DNA of 64,000 nucleotides from Ursidibacter maritimus (GTDB lineage Bacteria; Pseudomonadota; Gammaproteobacteria; Enterobacterales; Pasteurellaceae): positions 248,001-312,000 of the forward strand of contig NZ_LEKN01000013.1 of assembly GCF_009761395.1 (NCBI RefSeq), written 5' to 3'. The translations under genes and the position numbers were made by a program. Below are positions 28,876 through 39,084 of this stretch, one piece after another. The stretch's first letter is position 1. Each line of letters opens with the position of its first letter. The notes under the pieces are model-generated. The model was given only the letters and a program-made list of their open reading frames with translations. It was not told the DNA's origin and searched no databases.

Positions 28876-29328
28876 ATGAAAAATATGATATTTTTGTTCA
28901 CTTTCCTGTTATGTTCTTGCATATCGCTTCCTGAGATTAAATATGTATGTAAAACAGATGTAGAAATCGTACGTGCTAGCTATTTGCTAGATCGACATAT
29001 TCCAGATAAACCATTTAAGATAGCTTATTATCCAACCGCTAGACTACATAATCTAGGTCATCAATGTGAAGATTACATATCTGCCATAAATGAAATAGGA
29101 GACTATTTTTTCAAGAAATTTCATGGTAAATCCATAAAAGAAATGGAATTTGCCTTAAATAAAGAGCAACACTTAAACAAATTTAATTATATGCTTCTAG
29201 GTAATGGAGAACCTGAATTAAAAGTAGGGCAAAAAATACAAATTCAAGTATATGAGTATAAGGAAATGGAAACTATTTTTTCTTCTACTTTTTTTTCTAC
29301 GAAAATTAGGATATCAAATATTTATTAG
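28876..29328 (+). CDS. Hypothetical lipoprotein in an A/T-rich islet
   Basis: A 150-residue protein with a very short signal sequence and lipobox (FLLCSC, lipidated Cys15). The mature part is soluble and includes KPFKIAYYPTARLHNLGHQCEDY and KVGQKIQIQVYEYKEME. I recognise no family. Its base composition is more A/T-rich than its neighbours recB and uvrC, and its start lacks a strong ribosome binding site. The preceding 220 bases hold only a 38-codon frame (28716-28832) of doubtful meaning. The gene converges with uvrC. Confidence 0.55.
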   Translation: MKNMIFLFTFLLCSCISLPEIKYVCKTDVEIVRASYLLDRHIPDKPFKIAYYPTARLHNLGHQCEDYISAINEIGDYFFKKFHGKSIKEMEFALNKEQHLNKFNYMLLGNGEPELKVGQKIQIQVYEYKEMETIFSSTFFSTKIRISNIY

Positions 29329-29344
29329 TCAATAAATTTGCATT

Positions 29345-31186
29345 TTATCCATTCTGCAACGTATCGAAAATAACTTCAGCAAGGGCGTTTGAAATACCTG
29401 GAACGGATTGAATTTCTTCAAGAGTAGCGGCTTTCACGCCTTGCATTCCGCCTAGATATTTGAGTAGGGCTTGACGGCGTTTTGCACCTACACCTGCGAT
29501 AGATTCTAATCCGCTTTCGGTAAAGGCTTTTTGGCGTTTTTTACGATGCCCTGTAATGGCGTGGTTGTGGGATTCATCACGAATATGCTGAATTAAATGT
29601 AATGCGAGGCTATCTGGGGGAAGATGTATTTCTTTATCCCAATGGCTAATAAGCAAAGTCTCTAAGCCTGCTTTACGTTCAACGCCTTTAGAAACACCAA
29701 TCAATAAAGGCTTATTTTTATCCCATTCAACATTAAGCCCAGCAAAAGTTTGTAAGGCTCGATTAAGTTGTCCTTTGCCGCCATCAATAAAAATAATGTC
29801 AGGAATTTTTTCGGGGGAAAGTGTTTTATCATAACGTTTTAATAAGGCTTGCTCCATTGCCGCATAATCATCACCTGCGGTAATGCCTTCAATGTTAAAG
29901 CGGCGATAATCGGATTTTAATGGTCCATTTTCATCAAAAACCACACAAGATGCGACTGTTTGGTCCCCCATTGTATGACTAATATCAAAACATTCCATTC
30001 GTTTGATTTCAGGTAGCTGTAATAGGGTTTGTAACGCTTGGTAGCGAGCTTGAATTCGTGAATCTTGTTTAAGTTGTAAGGTTAAAGCGGCCATTGCATT
30101 CGTTTTTGCTAGAGCAAGATAGCGGCTTTTTTCTCCCCTAACTTTATCTTGAATAGTCACTTTATGCCCTGCTTGTTCGCTTAATAGTGTCTGTAATGCC
30201 ACCGATTCAGTCACAGGCTGATCAATAATAATCTGATGCGGAATTGTCCGATGTTGATTCATCTGCAAGTAAAATTGCCCGATAAATGTATCACTTAATT
30301 CAGCAATCTCAGTATGATTTGGTACTTTAGGAAAATAGCTACGATTACCCAGCACTTTTCCTTGACGGACAAACAAAATATGTACGCAAGCGATACCGTG
30401 CTGATAGGCAATAGCGATAATATCAAGATCATCTAGGCGTTCATTGCTCACAAACTGCTTTTCAGTTACAGAACGTACTTGCTGAATTTGATCTCGAAAA
30501 CGAGCAGCCATTTCAAAATCAAGATCTTCCGCTGCTTTTTCCATTTTAGCAATCAAGTGTTCGATCACTTGCTGATCTTTTCCCTGCAAGAATAGTCGTA
30601 CAAATTGAACTTGTTGATCATATTCTTCTTGGGAATAAATGCCTTCTACACAAGGGGCAAGGCAACGCCCTATTTGATATTGTAAACAAGGACGAGAGCG
30701 GTTTTTATAGTAGGAGTCTTCGCACTGTCGAATGGGAAATAGCTTTTGCAGTAAATTTAGCGTTTCTCGCACAGCACCTGCATTTGGATAAGGTCCAAAA
30801 TATTCCCCTGCAATTTTTTTGCTACCACGAAAGCTAGCTATGCGTGGATGTTGATGTTTGGTCAGTAAGATATAGGGGTAGGATTTATCGTCCCGCAGTA
30901 AGACATTATATTTAGGCTGATTTTCTTTAATATAATTATGTTCGAGTAAAAGTGCTTCGGTTTCAGAATGGGTTAGGGTTGTTTCAATATGAGCGATATT
31001 TGAAACTAGTGATTCAGTCTTTCGACTAGAAAGTTGAGTTCGGAAATAACTGGCTAAACGTTTTTTCAGATCTTTGGCTTTGCCGACGTAAATAATAGTG
31101 CCTTTATCGTCATACATACGATAAACGCCAGGCTGATGAGGAACGTTAGCTAAAAACTGTTTTGAATCAAATGTGGTCATTTGCAA
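29345..31186 (-). CDS. uvrC: Excinuclease ABC subunit C
   Basis: UvrC makes both incisions in nucleotide excision repair. The 613-residue protein has the N-terminal GIY-YIG nuclease ([26 protein letters not shown]), a cysteine-containing region ([14 protein letters not shown]), the UVR domain near residues 205-240 for UvrB binding, the RNase H-like endonuclease domain ([29 protein letters not shown]) and a C-terminal double helix-hairpin-helix ([22 protein letters not shown]). Two possible starts lie 6 bases apart (MQMTTF). It follows pgsA by 38 bases; the pair is conserved. Confidence 0.98.
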   Translation of the reverse strand: MQMTTFDSKQFLANVPHQPGVYRMYDDKGTIIYVGKAKDLKKRLASYFRTQLSSRKTESLVSNIAHIETTLTHSETEALLLEHNYIKENQPKYNVLLRDDKSYPYILLTKHQHPRIASFRGSKKIAGEYFGPYPNAGAVRETLNLLQKLFPIRQCEDSYYKNRSRPCLQYQIGRCLAPCVEGIYSQEEYDQQVQFVRLFLQGKDQQVIEHLIAKMEKAAEDLDFEMAARFRDQIQQVRSVTEKQFVSNERLDDLDIIAIAYQHGIACVHILFVRQGKVLGNRSYFPKVPNHTEIAELSDTFIGQFYLQMNQHRTIPHQIIIDQPVTESVALQTLLSEQAGHKVTIQDKVRGEKSRYLALAKTNAMAALTLQLKQDSRIQARYQALQTLLQLPEIKRMECFDISHTMGDQTVASCVVFDENGPLKSDYRRFNIEGITAGDDYAAMEQALLKRYDKTLSPEKIPDIIFIDGGKGQLNRALQTFAGLNVEWDKNKPLLIGVSKGVERKAGLETLLISHWDKEIHLPPDSLALHLIQHIRDESHNHAITGHRKKRQKAFTESGLESIAGVGAKRRQALLKYLGGMQGVKAATLEEIQSVPGISNALAEVIFDTLQNG

Positions 31187-31203
31187 AAATTAGTGAAAAT
31201 CGA

Positions 31204-31212
31204 ACCGCTTGT
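31204..31212 (-). repeat. DNA uptake signal core (inverted) between uvrC and pgsA
   Basis: ACCGCTTGT, reverse complement of the perfect core, preceded on this strand by TTGCAAAAATTAGTG. Confidence 0.6.
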
Positions 31213-31224
31213 TAGCAATCATTT

Positions 31225-31773
31225 CTATGATTTCAACAAACTACCTTTAGAAGCTTTCAAATATTGTAGCATTGACCAAATAGTGAGTACCGTAGCAATA
31301 TAAAGCAGAATAAATGCAAGGACTTCCATCGTAAAACTCTGACGCCACAATAACCCGCCTAAAGCAAACATTTGTGCTGTTGTTTTGACTTTACCCCAAA
31401 TAGAAACCGCCACACTGGCTCGTTCACCAATTTCAGCCATCCACTCACGCAACGCAGAAATAATAATCTCACGAGAAATCATTACAATGGCTGGAATAGT
31501 AATCCACCAAGTATGGTAATGTTCAACAACACAAACTAAGGCTGAAGCAACCAATACCTTATCCGCCACAGGATCTAAAAATGCCCCTAAACGTGTCGTT
31601 TGATTCCACTTACGAGCTAAATAGCCATCAAACCAATCGGTTACAGAGGCAATAAAAAAGATAAAGGTAGTGATTTCCGCTGAATAAGGAATAGGAAGAT
31701 AAAAAGATAAAATAAAGAGTGGAATGAGTACAACTCTAAAAATAGTTAAATAAGTTGGGATATTCAGTTTCAT
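31225..31773 (-). CDS. pgsA: Phosphatidylglycerophosphate synthase
   Basis: PgsA couples CDP-diacylglycerol to glycerol-3-phosphate at the inner membrane, the committed step to phosphatidylglycerol. At 182 residues it has the right length. The CDP-alcohol phosphotransferase motif DG-x2-AR-x8-G-x3-D-x3-D is complete in [24 protein letters not shown], surrounded by hydrophobic helices. It precedes uvrC on the same strand. Confidence 0.96.
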   Translation of the reverse strand: MKLNIPTYLTIFRVVLIPLFILSFYLPIPYSAEITTFIFFIASVTDWFDGYLARKWNQTTRLGAFLDPVADKVLVASALVCVVEHYHTWWITIPAIVMISREIIISALREWMAEIGERASVAVSIWGKVKTTAQMFALGGLLWRQSFTMEVLAFILLYIATVLTIWSMLQYLKASKGSLLKS

Positions 31774-31902
31774 TATTCTTATTCAATCTTAGGTAATTAA
31801 GAACATTCTAGTAGATTGGCTAAAAATAAGAAAGCGTAGACGGACACTTTTTCGTGATTTTTTGCAAAAGTTTTTGGAATAAATATTTTAGCGAGAAAAT
31901 TT

Positions 31903-31923
31903 AGGGCAGATTAAATCTGCCCT
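31903..31923 (-). terminator. Terminator of the 31934-32482 lipoprotein gene
   Basis: AGGGCAGA/TCTGCCCT 8-bp stem with a 5-base loop; on the minus strand followed by AAATTTTC. Confidence 0.75.
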
Positions 31924-31933
31924 GATATTTAAA

Positions 31934-32482
31934 CTATTTTTTAGACGATTTTGTTTTACTTTTTTTCTGCTGATCCGCTTCGATTTGCTCTACACATAGG
32001 TGGAGAATTTGTTCCGCACCTTTTTTGATATATTCATCATCACGTACTTTACCTTTTTGTAAGTCTAACATCGCATCGTGAATACCTTGTGTAATACTTT
32101 TCGGTTCAACAAAAGACCAGCATTTAGGGCTTAAACGGTTTGAATTTGCTTGCAATTCAGAGGCATATAACACACCACTATAATAAGCATAAACATTGTG
32201 ATCTAACATTCTATTCAATAAACTCGCTCGAATTTGTTCAATAGGTAAAGTTACCTTTTTGTTATACCAGTCATCTACACCGTGCATAAAAGAATCAATA
32301 TCATAACTTTGGTTTACACGATCTAAATAAGTTTGAGCTGTTGCACCATAAGCAATAGCATAAGATTTTCGATCAACTTCCGATTCTGAAAGACGTTTCC
32401 AACCACTTGTTTTACTTGCACCGCAAGCGACTAACACGAAAATAGTTGAAATAACGAAAAAAGACTTTAATAAAGATTTCAT
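31934..32482 (-). CDS. Hypothetical lipoprotein with lysine/serine-rich tail
   Basis: A 182-residue lipoprotein precursor: signal peptide with lipobox LVAC (Cys20). The mature protein is mainly helical, with [29 protein letters not shown] and [14 protein letters not shown], and contains two further cysteines (KCWSF, HLCVE) that could form a disulfide. It ends with a [10 protein letters not shown]-type basic tail. I do not recognise a named family. It is divergent from thyA (65-base gap) and closed by its own terminator. Confidence 0.7.
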   Translation of the reverse strand: MKSLLKSFFVISTIFVLVACGASKTSGWKRLSESEVDRKSYAIAYGATAQTYLDRVNQSYDIDSFMHGVDDWYNKKVTLPIEQIRASLLNRMLDHNVYAYYSGVLYASELQANSNRLSPKCWSFVEPKSITQGIHDAMLDLQKGKVRDDEYIKKGAEQILHLCVEQIEADQQKKSKTKSSKK

Positions 32483-32547
32483 ATATACTCCTTAGTCATT
32501 TTATAAAGGCTAGCTTCATTCTACCGAATAACAGATGGGATTACTAT

Positions 32548-33402
32548 ATGAAACAGTATTTAGATTTATGCCAACGAATTGTTGAACAAGGCAAATGGGT
32601 TGAAAATGAACGCACAGGCAAAAGATGCTTAACCGTTATCAATGCTGATTTGACCTATGATGTAGCTAATGGAGCCTTTCCTCTCGTAACTACTCGGAAA
32701 AGTTTTTGGAAATCCGCTATTGCTGAATTATTAGGCTACATAAGAGGCTATGACAATGCAGCTGATTTCCGTCAGTTAGGCACAAAATCGTGGGACGCAA
32801 ATGCTAATGAAAATACTGTTTGGTTAGCAAATCCTTACCGAAAAGGCGAAGACGATATGGGCTTAGTTTATGGTGCTGTTGGGCGTAATTTCCCCAAAGC
32901 AGACGGAACAGGTTCTGTTGATTTACTTCGTCAAATTGTTGATGACTTACAACGTGGTATTGATAATCGTGGTGAAATTTATACATTCTATCACCCTGGT
33001 GCTTTCCATATGGGATGCCTAAGACCTTGTTTACACAGCCATCATTTTTCTTTACTTGATGGCGTACTTTACTTAAACAGTACTCAACGCTCTGCAGATG
33101 TGCCTTTAGGGTTAAACTGGAATATGATTCAATGTTACACCTTTCTCGCATTGATGGCTCAAATTACAGGACATCAAGCAGGTCAAGCTTTTCATAAAAT
33201 TGTGAATGCACATATCTACGAAGATCAACTTGATTTAATGAAGAATGTACAATTAACGCGTACACCTTTTGCATCGCCTAAATTAAAAATCAACCCTGAT
33301 ATTAAGACTCTTGAAGATTTAGAAACTTGGGTAACACTCAACGATTTTGAAGTCGAAGGTTATGAATACCATCCAAGTATTCAATATCCATTTTCAGTGT
33401 AA
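32548..33402 (+). CDS. thyA: Thymidylate synthase
   Basis: ThyA methylates dUMP to dTMP with methylenetetrahydrofolate. The nucleophile is Cys161 in [28 protein letters not shown] at the start, [33 protein letters not shown] and [12 protein letters not shown] are also present. At 284 residues it is about 20 longer than E. coli ThyA (264), with an insertion around residues 85-120. It is not in the usual lgt-thyA pair; pabB and pabC follow, tying it loosely to folate supply. Confidence 0.96.
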   Translation: MKQYLDLCQRIVEQGKWVENERTGKRCLTVINADLTYDVANGAFPLVTTRKSFWKSAIAELLGYIRGYDNAADFRQLGTKSWDANANENTVWLANPYRKGEDDMGLVYGAVGRNFPKADGTGSVDLLRQIVDDLQRGIDNRGEIYTFYHPGAFHMGCLRPCLHSHHFSLLDGVLYLNSTQRSADVPLGLNWNMIQCYTFLALMAQITGHQAGQAFHKIVNAHIYEDQLDLMKNVQLTRTPFASPKLKINPDIKTLEDLETWVTLNDFEVEGYEYHPSIQYPFSV

Positions 33403-33475
33403 AAGCAAATTACATAAATTATTTAAGTCGAACTTATGAATTAACAAGACTGTATTTACAAGATTATTTATTCCT

Positions 33476-34447
33476 ATGCAACATTTTATCCAAACCGCTA
33501 ATCATTTTGGTAAAAACAGAATACCATTTTTCTTTTTGATCGATTTTGAGCAAAAAAAACCGCTTATCTACCCGCTTGATCAAGCTATTTCTGAAGGTGT
33601 TTGGTTCGATTTTGGAAAAATAGTGAATAAACCAGCCTTACCAACCACTTCTAAAACGTTTGAATTGGCTACTTTGCCGATCAATTTTCAACAATATCAA
33701 TCCGCTTTTGAATTAGTTCAGAAAGAAATTCAAGCGGGTAATAGTTATTTATTGAATTTGACTGTGCCAACAGAAATCAACACAAATTATCAGTTAGATG
33801 AAATCTATTTAAGTAGCCAAGCAAAATATAAATCACGTTTAAAAGATCAATTCGTCTGTTTTTCTCCTGAGTGTTTTATTCGCATTCAACAAAATAAAAT
33901 TTATTCTTATCCAATGAAAGGCACTATCAATGCAAATGAAAATAATGCTAAAGAGAAATTAATAAACTCACCAAAAGAGTTTACTGAACACAATACTATT
34001 GTTGATTTAATTAGAAATGATCTGGCTTTAGTTGCTAAATATATCCAAGTAACAAAATATCGATATATCGATAAAGTAGAAACTCATCGTGGTTCAATAT
34101 ACCAAACTAGCTCTGAAATTTGTGGTGAATTAGATGAAAATTGGCAAAATAATGTAGGAACAATATTATCAACCTTATTACCAGCAGGCTCAATTAGTGG
34201 TGCTCCCAAATTAAAAACTGTTGAAATTATTCAACAAGCAGAGCAACAAGAACGTGGCTACTACACAGGAATATTCGGCTATTTTGACGGCGAAAACCTA
34301 GATAGTGCAGTTGCCATTCGTTATATTGAACAGCAAGGAAATAAACTTATTTTCCGTAGTGGTGGCGGTATTACTGCACTAAGTCAATTAAATGAAGAAT
34401 ATAATGAAATTTTAGAGAAAGTGTATGTACCAATATCCACTCTTTGA
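33476..34447 (+). CDS. pabB: Aminodeoxychorismate synthase component I
   Basis: A chorismate-binding enzyme of the TrpE/PabB family that makes 4-amino-4-deoxychorismate for folate. The catalytic chorismate-binding core is visible: EIQAGNSYLLNLTVP, FSPECFIRI, YPMKGTI, LIRNDLALV, LLPAGSISGAPKLKTVEII and RGYYTGIFGYF. The protein is short (323 residues against about 450) because the N-terminal non-catalytic domain is reduced, as in the H. influenzae enzyme. Its end overlaps pabC by 23 bases, so the two are translationally coupled. Confidence 0.9.
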   Translation: MQHFIQTANHFGKNRIPFFFLIDFEQKKPLIYPLDQAISEGVWFDFGKIVNKPALPTTSKTFELATLPINFQQYQSAFELVQKEIQAGNSYLLNLTVPTEINTNYQLDEIYLSSQAKYKSRLKDQFVCFSPECFIRIQQNKIYSYPMKGTINANENNAKEKLINSPKEFTEHNTIVDLIRNDLALVAKYIQVTKYRYIDKVETHRGSIYQTSSEICGELDENWQNNVGTILSTLLPAGSISGAPKLKTVEIIQQAEQQERGYYTGIFGYFDGENLDSAVAIRYIEQQGNKLIFRSGGGITALSQLNEEYNEILEKVYVPISTL

Positions 34448-35027
34448 AACCTTAGCGGTTATTAACGGAGAGTTTAATCATTTATATTATCATCAGCAAC
34501 GTGTTAATAATGCTTTTTTGCATTATTTTCAATCTGAATGTCGCTTAGATTTAGCAAATATAGATATTCCTGATGAGTTTAAACAAGGATTTTCACGTTG
34601 CCGAATAGATTATAACCAAGAAAATTATAAGATAAATTTTTACCCTTATACACCAAAGAAAATTACGCAATTTAAACTGGTTTATACACAAAATTTAGAC
34701 TATCAATTTAAATATAGTGATCGCAAGCGGTTAGATTTACTCAAAAATAAGCAAAATGATGAAATCATTATTATTAATAATGGATTGGTTAGTGATTGCA
34801 CTATTGGTAATTTACTCTTTTTAAAAAATGATAAATGGTATAGCTCACATCATTATTTATTAAAAGGAACGCAATTAAACTATTTATTAGATCTAGGCGA
34901 AGTAAGCCTAACTAAAATCACCGCAGATGATATTTGGGCTTATGAAAAAATAATGATGGTTAATGCCTTAAATCCCTTTGATTTAGAAAGGGCAATTACC
35001 ATCAATTCATCAACCATCTTAAAGTAG
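34425..35027 (+). CDS. pabC: Aminotransferase class IV protein, probable aminodeoxychorismate lyase
   Basis: A fold-type IV PLP enzyme of 200 residues. FETLAVINGEFNHLYYHQQRV is the family start, KYSDRKRLDLL carries the likely PLP lysine region, and DEIIIINNGLVSDCTIGNLLF is the typical core. It is shorter than E. coli PabC (269), matching the small class IV proteins found next to pabB. The overlap with pabB strongly supports the role of splitting aminodeoxychorismate into 4-aminobenzoate and pyruvate. Confidence 0.8.
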   Translation: MYQYPLFETLAVINGEFNHLYYHQQRVNNAFLHYFQSECRLDLANIDIPDEFKQGFSRCRIDYNQENYKINFYPYTPKKITQFKLVYTQNLDYQFKYSDRKRLDLLKNKQNDEIIIINNGLVSDCTIGNLLFLKNDKWYSSHHYLLKGTQLNYLLDLGEVSLTKITADDIWAYEKIMMVNALNPFDLERAITINSSTILK

Positions 35028-35063
35028 TTTTACGATCGAGATCGAAAAATTTCTAAAAAAGAC

Positions 35064-35091
35064 TTGAAACTGTATATTCAAACAGTATAAT
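35064..35091 (+). promoter_or_regulatory. recA promoter with overlapping LexA (SOS) box
   Basis: TTGAAA (35064-35069) and TATAAT (35086-35091) are spaced by 16 bases. Between and across them lies an SOS box, CTG-N10-CAG at 35070-35085 within the 20-base site 35068-35087, as for recA in other gammaproteobacteria. LexA bound here would cover the promoter. Confidence 0.92.
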
Positions 35092-35150
35092 GCACGCAAA
35101 TTTTGGCAGATAGCCGTTATACCCATTTTGAATGATAAAGGAATCCATCT

Positions 35151-36251
35151 ATGGCAGAGAAAAAATCAACACCAACAGTCGTAAAGCACACAGAACCAGA
35201 AAGTAAAGAAAAAGCACTAGCTGCCGCCCTTGCTCAAATTGAAAAGCAATTTGGTAAAGGTTCAATTATGAAATTAGGTGATACACAACAACTCGACATT
35301 GAATCTGTTTCAACTGGGTCAATCGGACTTGATCTTGCCTTAGGGATTGGTGGTTTACCTATGGGACGTATTGTTGAAATTTTCGGGCCTGAATCTTCGG
35401 GTAAAACAACACTTACCCTATCTTTGATTGCACAAGCACAAAAAACAGGAAAAACCTGTGCTTTTATTGACGCAGAACATGCACTCGATCCTGTTTACGC
35501 AAGAAAATTAGGTGTAGAAACAGATAAACTACTCATTTCTCAGCCAGATAATGGTGAACAGGCCCTTGAAATTTGTGATGCTTTAGTACGCTCTGGTGCT
35601 GTTGATGTTATTATCGTGGATTCTGTTGCTGCTTTAACACCTAAAGCAGAAATTGAAGGTGAAATGGGTGATTCTCATATGGGTTTACAGGCTCGCTTGA
35701 TGTCTCAAGCATTGAGAAAATTAACTGCCAACATTAAAACAACCAACTGCTTAGTTGTGTTTATTAACCAAATCCGTATGAAGATTGGGGTAATGTTTGG
35801 TAACCCAGAAACAACAACGGGTGGTAATGCTTTAAAATTCTATGCATCTGTTCGCCTAGACATTCGCCGTTCAGGTGTTGTAAAAGATGGAGAAGAAATT
35901 TTAGGTAGCGAAACAAAAGTAAAAGTAGTGAAGAACAAAGTTTCTCCGCCATTCCGAGTTGCTGAATTTGATATTATGTACGGTGAAGGTATTTCAAAAG
36001 TAGGTGAAATTCTCAATCTTGCAGTTGCCCACGATCTTATTAAGAAATCTGGTGCTTGGTTCTCTTATGAGGGTGAAAAAATTGGTCAAGGTAAGAATAA
36101 TGCGATCAAATGGCTAAAAGACAATACTGAACAAGCGGATAAAATCGAACAAACCATTCGTGAATTGCTCATTGCTAATCCTGATAAAACGCTTGCACCA
36201 CTAGCAGAGAGTGATGATAGCTCGGAAGATCAATTTGAAGAAGAACTTTAA
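35151..36251 (+). CDS. recA: Recombinase RecA
   Basis: RecA forms filaments on single-stranded DNA, performs strand exchange and triggers LexA cleavage; it is also needed to recombine DNA taken up by transformation. The 366-residue protein has Walker [14 protein letters not shown], Walker [13 protein letters not shown], loop L1/L2 regions ([60 protein letters not shown]) and an acidic C-terminus ([12 protein letters not shown]). A strong promoter with SOS box precedes it, a terminator follows, and then recX, its regulator. Confidence 0.99.
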   Translation: MAEKKSTPTVVKHTEPESKEKALAAALAQIEKQFGKGSIMKLGDTQQLDIESVSTGSIGLDLALGIGGLPMGRIVEIFGPESSGKTTLTLSLIAQAQKTGKTCAFIDAEHALDPVYARKLGVETDKLLISQPDNGEQALEICDALVRSGAVDVIIVDSVAALTPKAEIEGEMGDSHMGLQARLMSQALRKLTANIKTTNCLVVFINQIRMKIGVMFGNPETTTGGNALKFYASVRLDIRRSGVVKDGEEILGSETKVKVVKNKVSPPFRVAEFDIMYGEGISKVGEILNLAVAHDLIKKSGAWFSYEGEKIGQGKNNAIKWLKDNTEQADKIEQTIRELLIANPDKTLAPLAESDDSSEDQFEEEL

Positions 36252-36259
36252 ATCACACT

Positions 36260-36286
36260 AATGCGGTTTATTTAAACCGCATTTTT
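36260..36286 (+). terminator. Terminator between recA and recX
   Basis: A 10-bp stem AATGCGGTTT/AAACCGCATT, 4-base loop and a TTTTA run. Read-through of such a site normally limits recX expression relative to recA. Confidence 0.88.
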
Positions 36287-36313
36287 ATTAGCTAGGCGAA
36301 TTAAATCGAATCT

Positions 36314-36763
36314 ATGGCAAAAATAAAATCTACGGCTCTCCAATATCTCATTTACTTACTTTCAAAACGAGATTATAGCGAAGTAGAACTTCGTCAAAAA
36401 CTCATATCAAAAGAGTTTGAAACAGAGGAAATAGATGATGCAATCAACCAAGTACAAGAAAGAAATTGGCAAAGTGATGAACGTTTTTGCTCTCATTTTA
36501 TTCGCTATCGTTCACAACAAGGTTATGGGCCTAACCGACTGAAATTTGAGCTAAAACAAAAAGGAATTAAAGATTGGCTAATTAGCCAAGAACTTGAAAA
36601 TTGTGAAATCGATTGGTTTGAACAAGCTGAAATACTTTTTAATAAGAAACGTCCAATAAATTGGGATATCAAAGGAAAGCAGAAAATCTGGCGATATATG
36701 TTAAGCCGTGGATTTAATAATTACCATTTTAGTCATTTAATGGAATTAGATTATGACGAATAA
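36314..36763 (+). CDS. recX: Regulatory protein RecX
   Basis: RecX inhibits RecA filament extension. The 149-residue protein is all-helical with three tandem helical repeats; signatures include [57 protein letters not shown] and [17 protein letters not shown]. It starts the tight recX-yqfB-yrdD-tsaC-aroE run and overlaps yqfB by 11 bases. Confidence 0.95.
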   Translation: MAKIKSTALQYLIYLLSKRDYSEVELRQKLISKEFETEEIDDAINQVQERNWQSDERFCSHFIRYRSQQGYGPNRLKFELKQKGIKDWLISQELENCEIDWFEQAEILFNKKRPINWDIKGKQKIWRYMLSRGFNNYHFSHLMELDYDE

Positions 36764-37073
36764 AATTACATTCTTTAGCCGTTTTGAAGCCGATATTGTT
36801 GCAGGCAGAAAAACAATTACTATACGGGATAAAAGTGAATCATATTTCTTACCGAATCAACAGCTTGATGTTTTTACCCTTGAAACTGACCGCTTATTTG
36901 CAAAAATCTCTGTAAAATCAGTAACACCAATTACTTTTGAAGATCTTAATGATTTACACGCTAAACAAGAAAATATGTCATTAGATGAGTTAAAAGATGT
37001 AATTCGTAGCATCTACCCAAGTGAAGATCATTTTTTTGTTATTGAATTTGAATTGATTGATGAGCCTATTTAA
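36753..37073 (+). CDS. yqfB: N4-acetylcytidine amidohydrolase, YqfB family (ASCH domain)
   Basis: The YqfB enzyme of E. coli hydrolyses N4-acetylcytidine to cytidine, a salvage step for modified nucleosides. The 106-residue protein aligns end to end: [22 protein letters not shown] at the start and [29 protein letters not shown] at the end. The residues equivalent to the E. coli catalytic lysine, threonine and glutamate are Lys20, Thr23 and Glu73. It overlaps recX and yrdD by several bases, so it is in the same operon. Coupling to recX is a feature of this lineage rather than of E. coli. Confidence 0.9.
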   Translation: MTNKITFFSRFEADIVAGRKTITIRDKSESYFLPNQQLDVFTLETDRLFAKISVKSVTPITFEDLNDLHAKQENMSLDELKDVIRSIYPSEDHFFVIEFELIDEPI

Positions 37074-37605
37074 ATCCACTAAACACACAGAATATTGCCC
37101 ACAATGCCAATCTGCGTTAAAAATTAAGCGGGGAAAGCAAGGGCTGTTTTTAGGTTGCAGTGCCTACCCTGAATGTGATTATTTAAAACCGTTACAACAA
37201 CATAATCACGTCATTAAGGAACTGAATGAAATTTGCCCTGAATGTGGTGCTTTATTACAACTAAAGCAGGGGAATTTTGGAATGTTTATTGGGTGTAGCG
37301 AATATCCTGAATGTCATTTTACTGTTCACGATGAGCCAGAAACTCAAGCCAATATCTTATGCCCTGAATGTAAAACGCACCAACTCGTTGAACGTGTTGG
37401 GCGTTCAGGAAAACATTTTTACGGCTGTTCCAATTATCCGCATTGTAAATTTACATTAGCCAGTAAACCAACTGAAATGACTTGCCCAAACTGTCATTAT
37501 CCCTTAGCTATTCAGAAAAAAATACGGGGAAAATTTATGTGGCAATGTGCTAACCGAACCTGCCAACATTTATACGAACAAGAGAGTAACCAAGAAGAGC
37601 TATAA
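37060..37605 (+). CDS. yrdD: Topoisomerase-type zinc-ribbon protein YrdD
   Basis: A 181-residue protein made of four C4 zinc ribbons related to the C-terminal fingers of topoisomerase [46 protein letters not shown] and CPNCHY/CANRTCQ. YrdD has no settled function. A TTG one codon earlier could start the frame, but ATG at 37060 gives a normal start. It sits before tsaC as in E. coli (yrdD-tsaC-aroE), sharing a one-base overlap with tsaC. Confidence 0.9.
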   Translation: MSLFKSTKHTEYCPQCQSALKIKRGKQGLFLGCSAYPECDYLKPLQQHNHVIKELNEICPECGALLQLKQGNFGMFIGCSEYPECHFTVHDEPETQANILCPECKTHQLVERVGRSGKHFYGCSNYPHCKFTLASKPTEMTCPNCHYPLAIQKKIRGKFMWQCANRTCQHLYEQESNQEEL

Positions 37606-38159
37606 TGTATTCATTCAATTCAATCGTTGAGCAATTAAAACAAGATCAAGTGGTGGCTTACCCAACCGAAGCAGTATTCGGATTAGGTTGCAACCCACAA
37701 AGTGAAATTGCAGTCAGAAAATTATTGGCATTAAAACAACGCCCCGAAGAAAAGGGGTTAATTTTAATCGCTCCACATAAAGATTTTTTCTTACCTTACA
37801 TTGATGAAAGCAAATTATCCGCTATTGATTGGCAACGCTTTGAGCAAAAAACAGAGAAAGCGATTACGTGGATTATGCCCGCTAAATCTTCCGTTCCAAA
37901 GTACTTAACAGGAGCATTTGACACAATTGCCTTACGTTTATGCCAAGTGCCTGCCGTAGTTGAACTGTGTAACAATGTTGGTTTTGCCTTAACTTCTACA
38001 AGTGCCAATTTAACCAGTTTACCGCCTTGTAAAACAGCGGAGGAAGTTCGTTTACAATTCGGTAATGATTTTCCTGTATTAGATTGGCAAACAGCAGGTA
38101 ATTCAAATCCATCCGAAATTCGTGATATTTTTACTCAACATATTTTTAGACAGGGCTAA
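37605..38159 (+). CDS. tsaC: Threonylcarbamoyl-AMP synthase TsaC
   Basis: TsaC makes threonylcarbamoyl-adenylate from threonine, bicarbonate and ATP for the t6A37 tRNA modification. The 184-residue YrdC-fold protein has [29 protein letters not shown] and [16 protein letters not shown], the expected substrate-binding motifs; it is the short TsaC form without the Sua5 C-terminal domain. It lies between yrdD and aroE. Confidence 0.96.
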   Translation: MYSFNSIVEQLKQDQVVAYPTEAVFGLGCNPQSEIAVRKLLALKQRPEEKGLILIAPHKDFFLPYIDESKLSAIDWQRFEQKTEKAITWIMPAKSSVPKYLTGAFDTIALRLCQVPAVVELCNNVGFALTSTSANLTSLPPCKTAEEVRLQFGNDFPVLDWQTAGNSNPSEIRDIFTQHIFRQG

Positions 38160-38161
38160 CT

Positions 38162-38980
38162 ATGAACCAATATGCAGTATGGGGCAATCCAATCGCCCAA
38201 AGTAAATCTCCACGTATTCATCAACTATTTGCAGAACAAACGCAAAAAAGCCTGAACTATTCAGCAAAATTAGGTGATGAACAAGATTTTGAGACTCAAC
38301 TCAAGCAATTTTTTGCCGATGGTGCAAAGGGAGCGAATATTACGGCGCCATTTAAAGAAAGGACTTTTGATCTTGCTGATGTACATAGTGAAGCTTGTTT
38401 ACAAGCTGAGGCTTGCAACACACTAAAGCATTTAGAAGATGGCCGTCTCTATGCCGACAATACTGATGGCTTAGGCCTAGTTAGTGATCTTAAACGTCTA
38501 GGTTGGCTAAACCCAAATCAGCATATTTTGATCTTAGGTGCAGGTGGAGCAACAAAAGGGGTGCTATACCCTCTATTACAAGCCAAACAGCAAATCACGC
38601 TGTATAACCGAACACCTGAAAAAGCGGTTAGTTTGGCTGAAAAATTTGCAAAATTTGGAAAAATTCAAACCGCTTATTTAGATGAGATTGCAGATGAAAC
38701 TTTTGATTTAATTATCAATGCAACCTCATTAGGATTACAAGGTAAATATGTTGAATTACCTCGCCAGTTGATGATACAAGCCAATATTTATGATATGCAA
38801 TATGCAGTAAATATGAATACACCATTTCTGCAATATGCTCGATCTCAAGGGGCGAAATCAGTGCAAGATGGTCTTGGAATGTTAGTTGGACAAGCAAGTT
38901 ATGCCTTTCAACTTTGGGAAGATATATTACCTAATGTAGAACCTGTTTTGGAAAGATTGAAACAAGAAATGAATAAATAG
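38162..38980 (+). CDS. aroE: Shikimate dehydrogenase
   Basis: AroE reduces 3-dehydroshikimate to shikimate with NADPH. The 272-residue protein has the shikimate-binding WGNPIAQSKSPRIHQLFA, the catalytic lysine and asparagine in NITAPFKERTFD and ACNTL, and the Rossmann motif LILGAGGATKGVLYPLL with the NADPH-specific NRTPEK. An uptake-sequence pair is encoded inside it at 38622-38675. It is the last gene of the recX run and is followed by a terminator. Confidence 0.96.
   Translation: MNQYAVWGNPIAQSKSPRIHQLFAEQTQKSLNYSAKLGDEQDFETQLKQFFADGAKGANITAPFKERTFDLADVHSEACLQAEACNTLKHLEDGRLYADNTDGLGLVSDLKRLGWLNPNQHILILGAGGATKGVLYPLLQAKQQITLYNRTPEKAVSLAEKFAKFGKIQTAYLDEIADETFDLIINATSLGLQGKYVELPRQLMIQANIYDMQYAVNMNTPFLQYARSQGAKSVQDGLGMLVGQASYAFQLWEDILPNVEPVLERLKQEMNK
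38622..38675 (+). repeat. Inverted uptake-sequence pair inside aroE
   Basis: AAGCGGT (38622-38628), then AAAAATTTGCAAAATTTGG, then ACCGCTT (38669-38675). The unit encodes residues around KAVSLAEKFAKF in aroE. Confidence 0.7.
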
Positions 38981-38997
38981 TGTAGCTAACCCATTAT

Positions 38998-39024
38998 AAA
39001 ACAACTATTTTTGTTGTTTTTTTT
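38998..39024 (+). terminator. Terminator of the recX-aroE run
   Basis: AAAACAAC/GTTGTTTT 8-bp stem with a long T run (eight T) after it. Confidence 0.85.
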
Positions 39025-39084
39025 ATCAATCTGCCGAATCTCTACGCAAATAAAGCGAAAAGAATAATTTTTCTAAAAAAGTAT

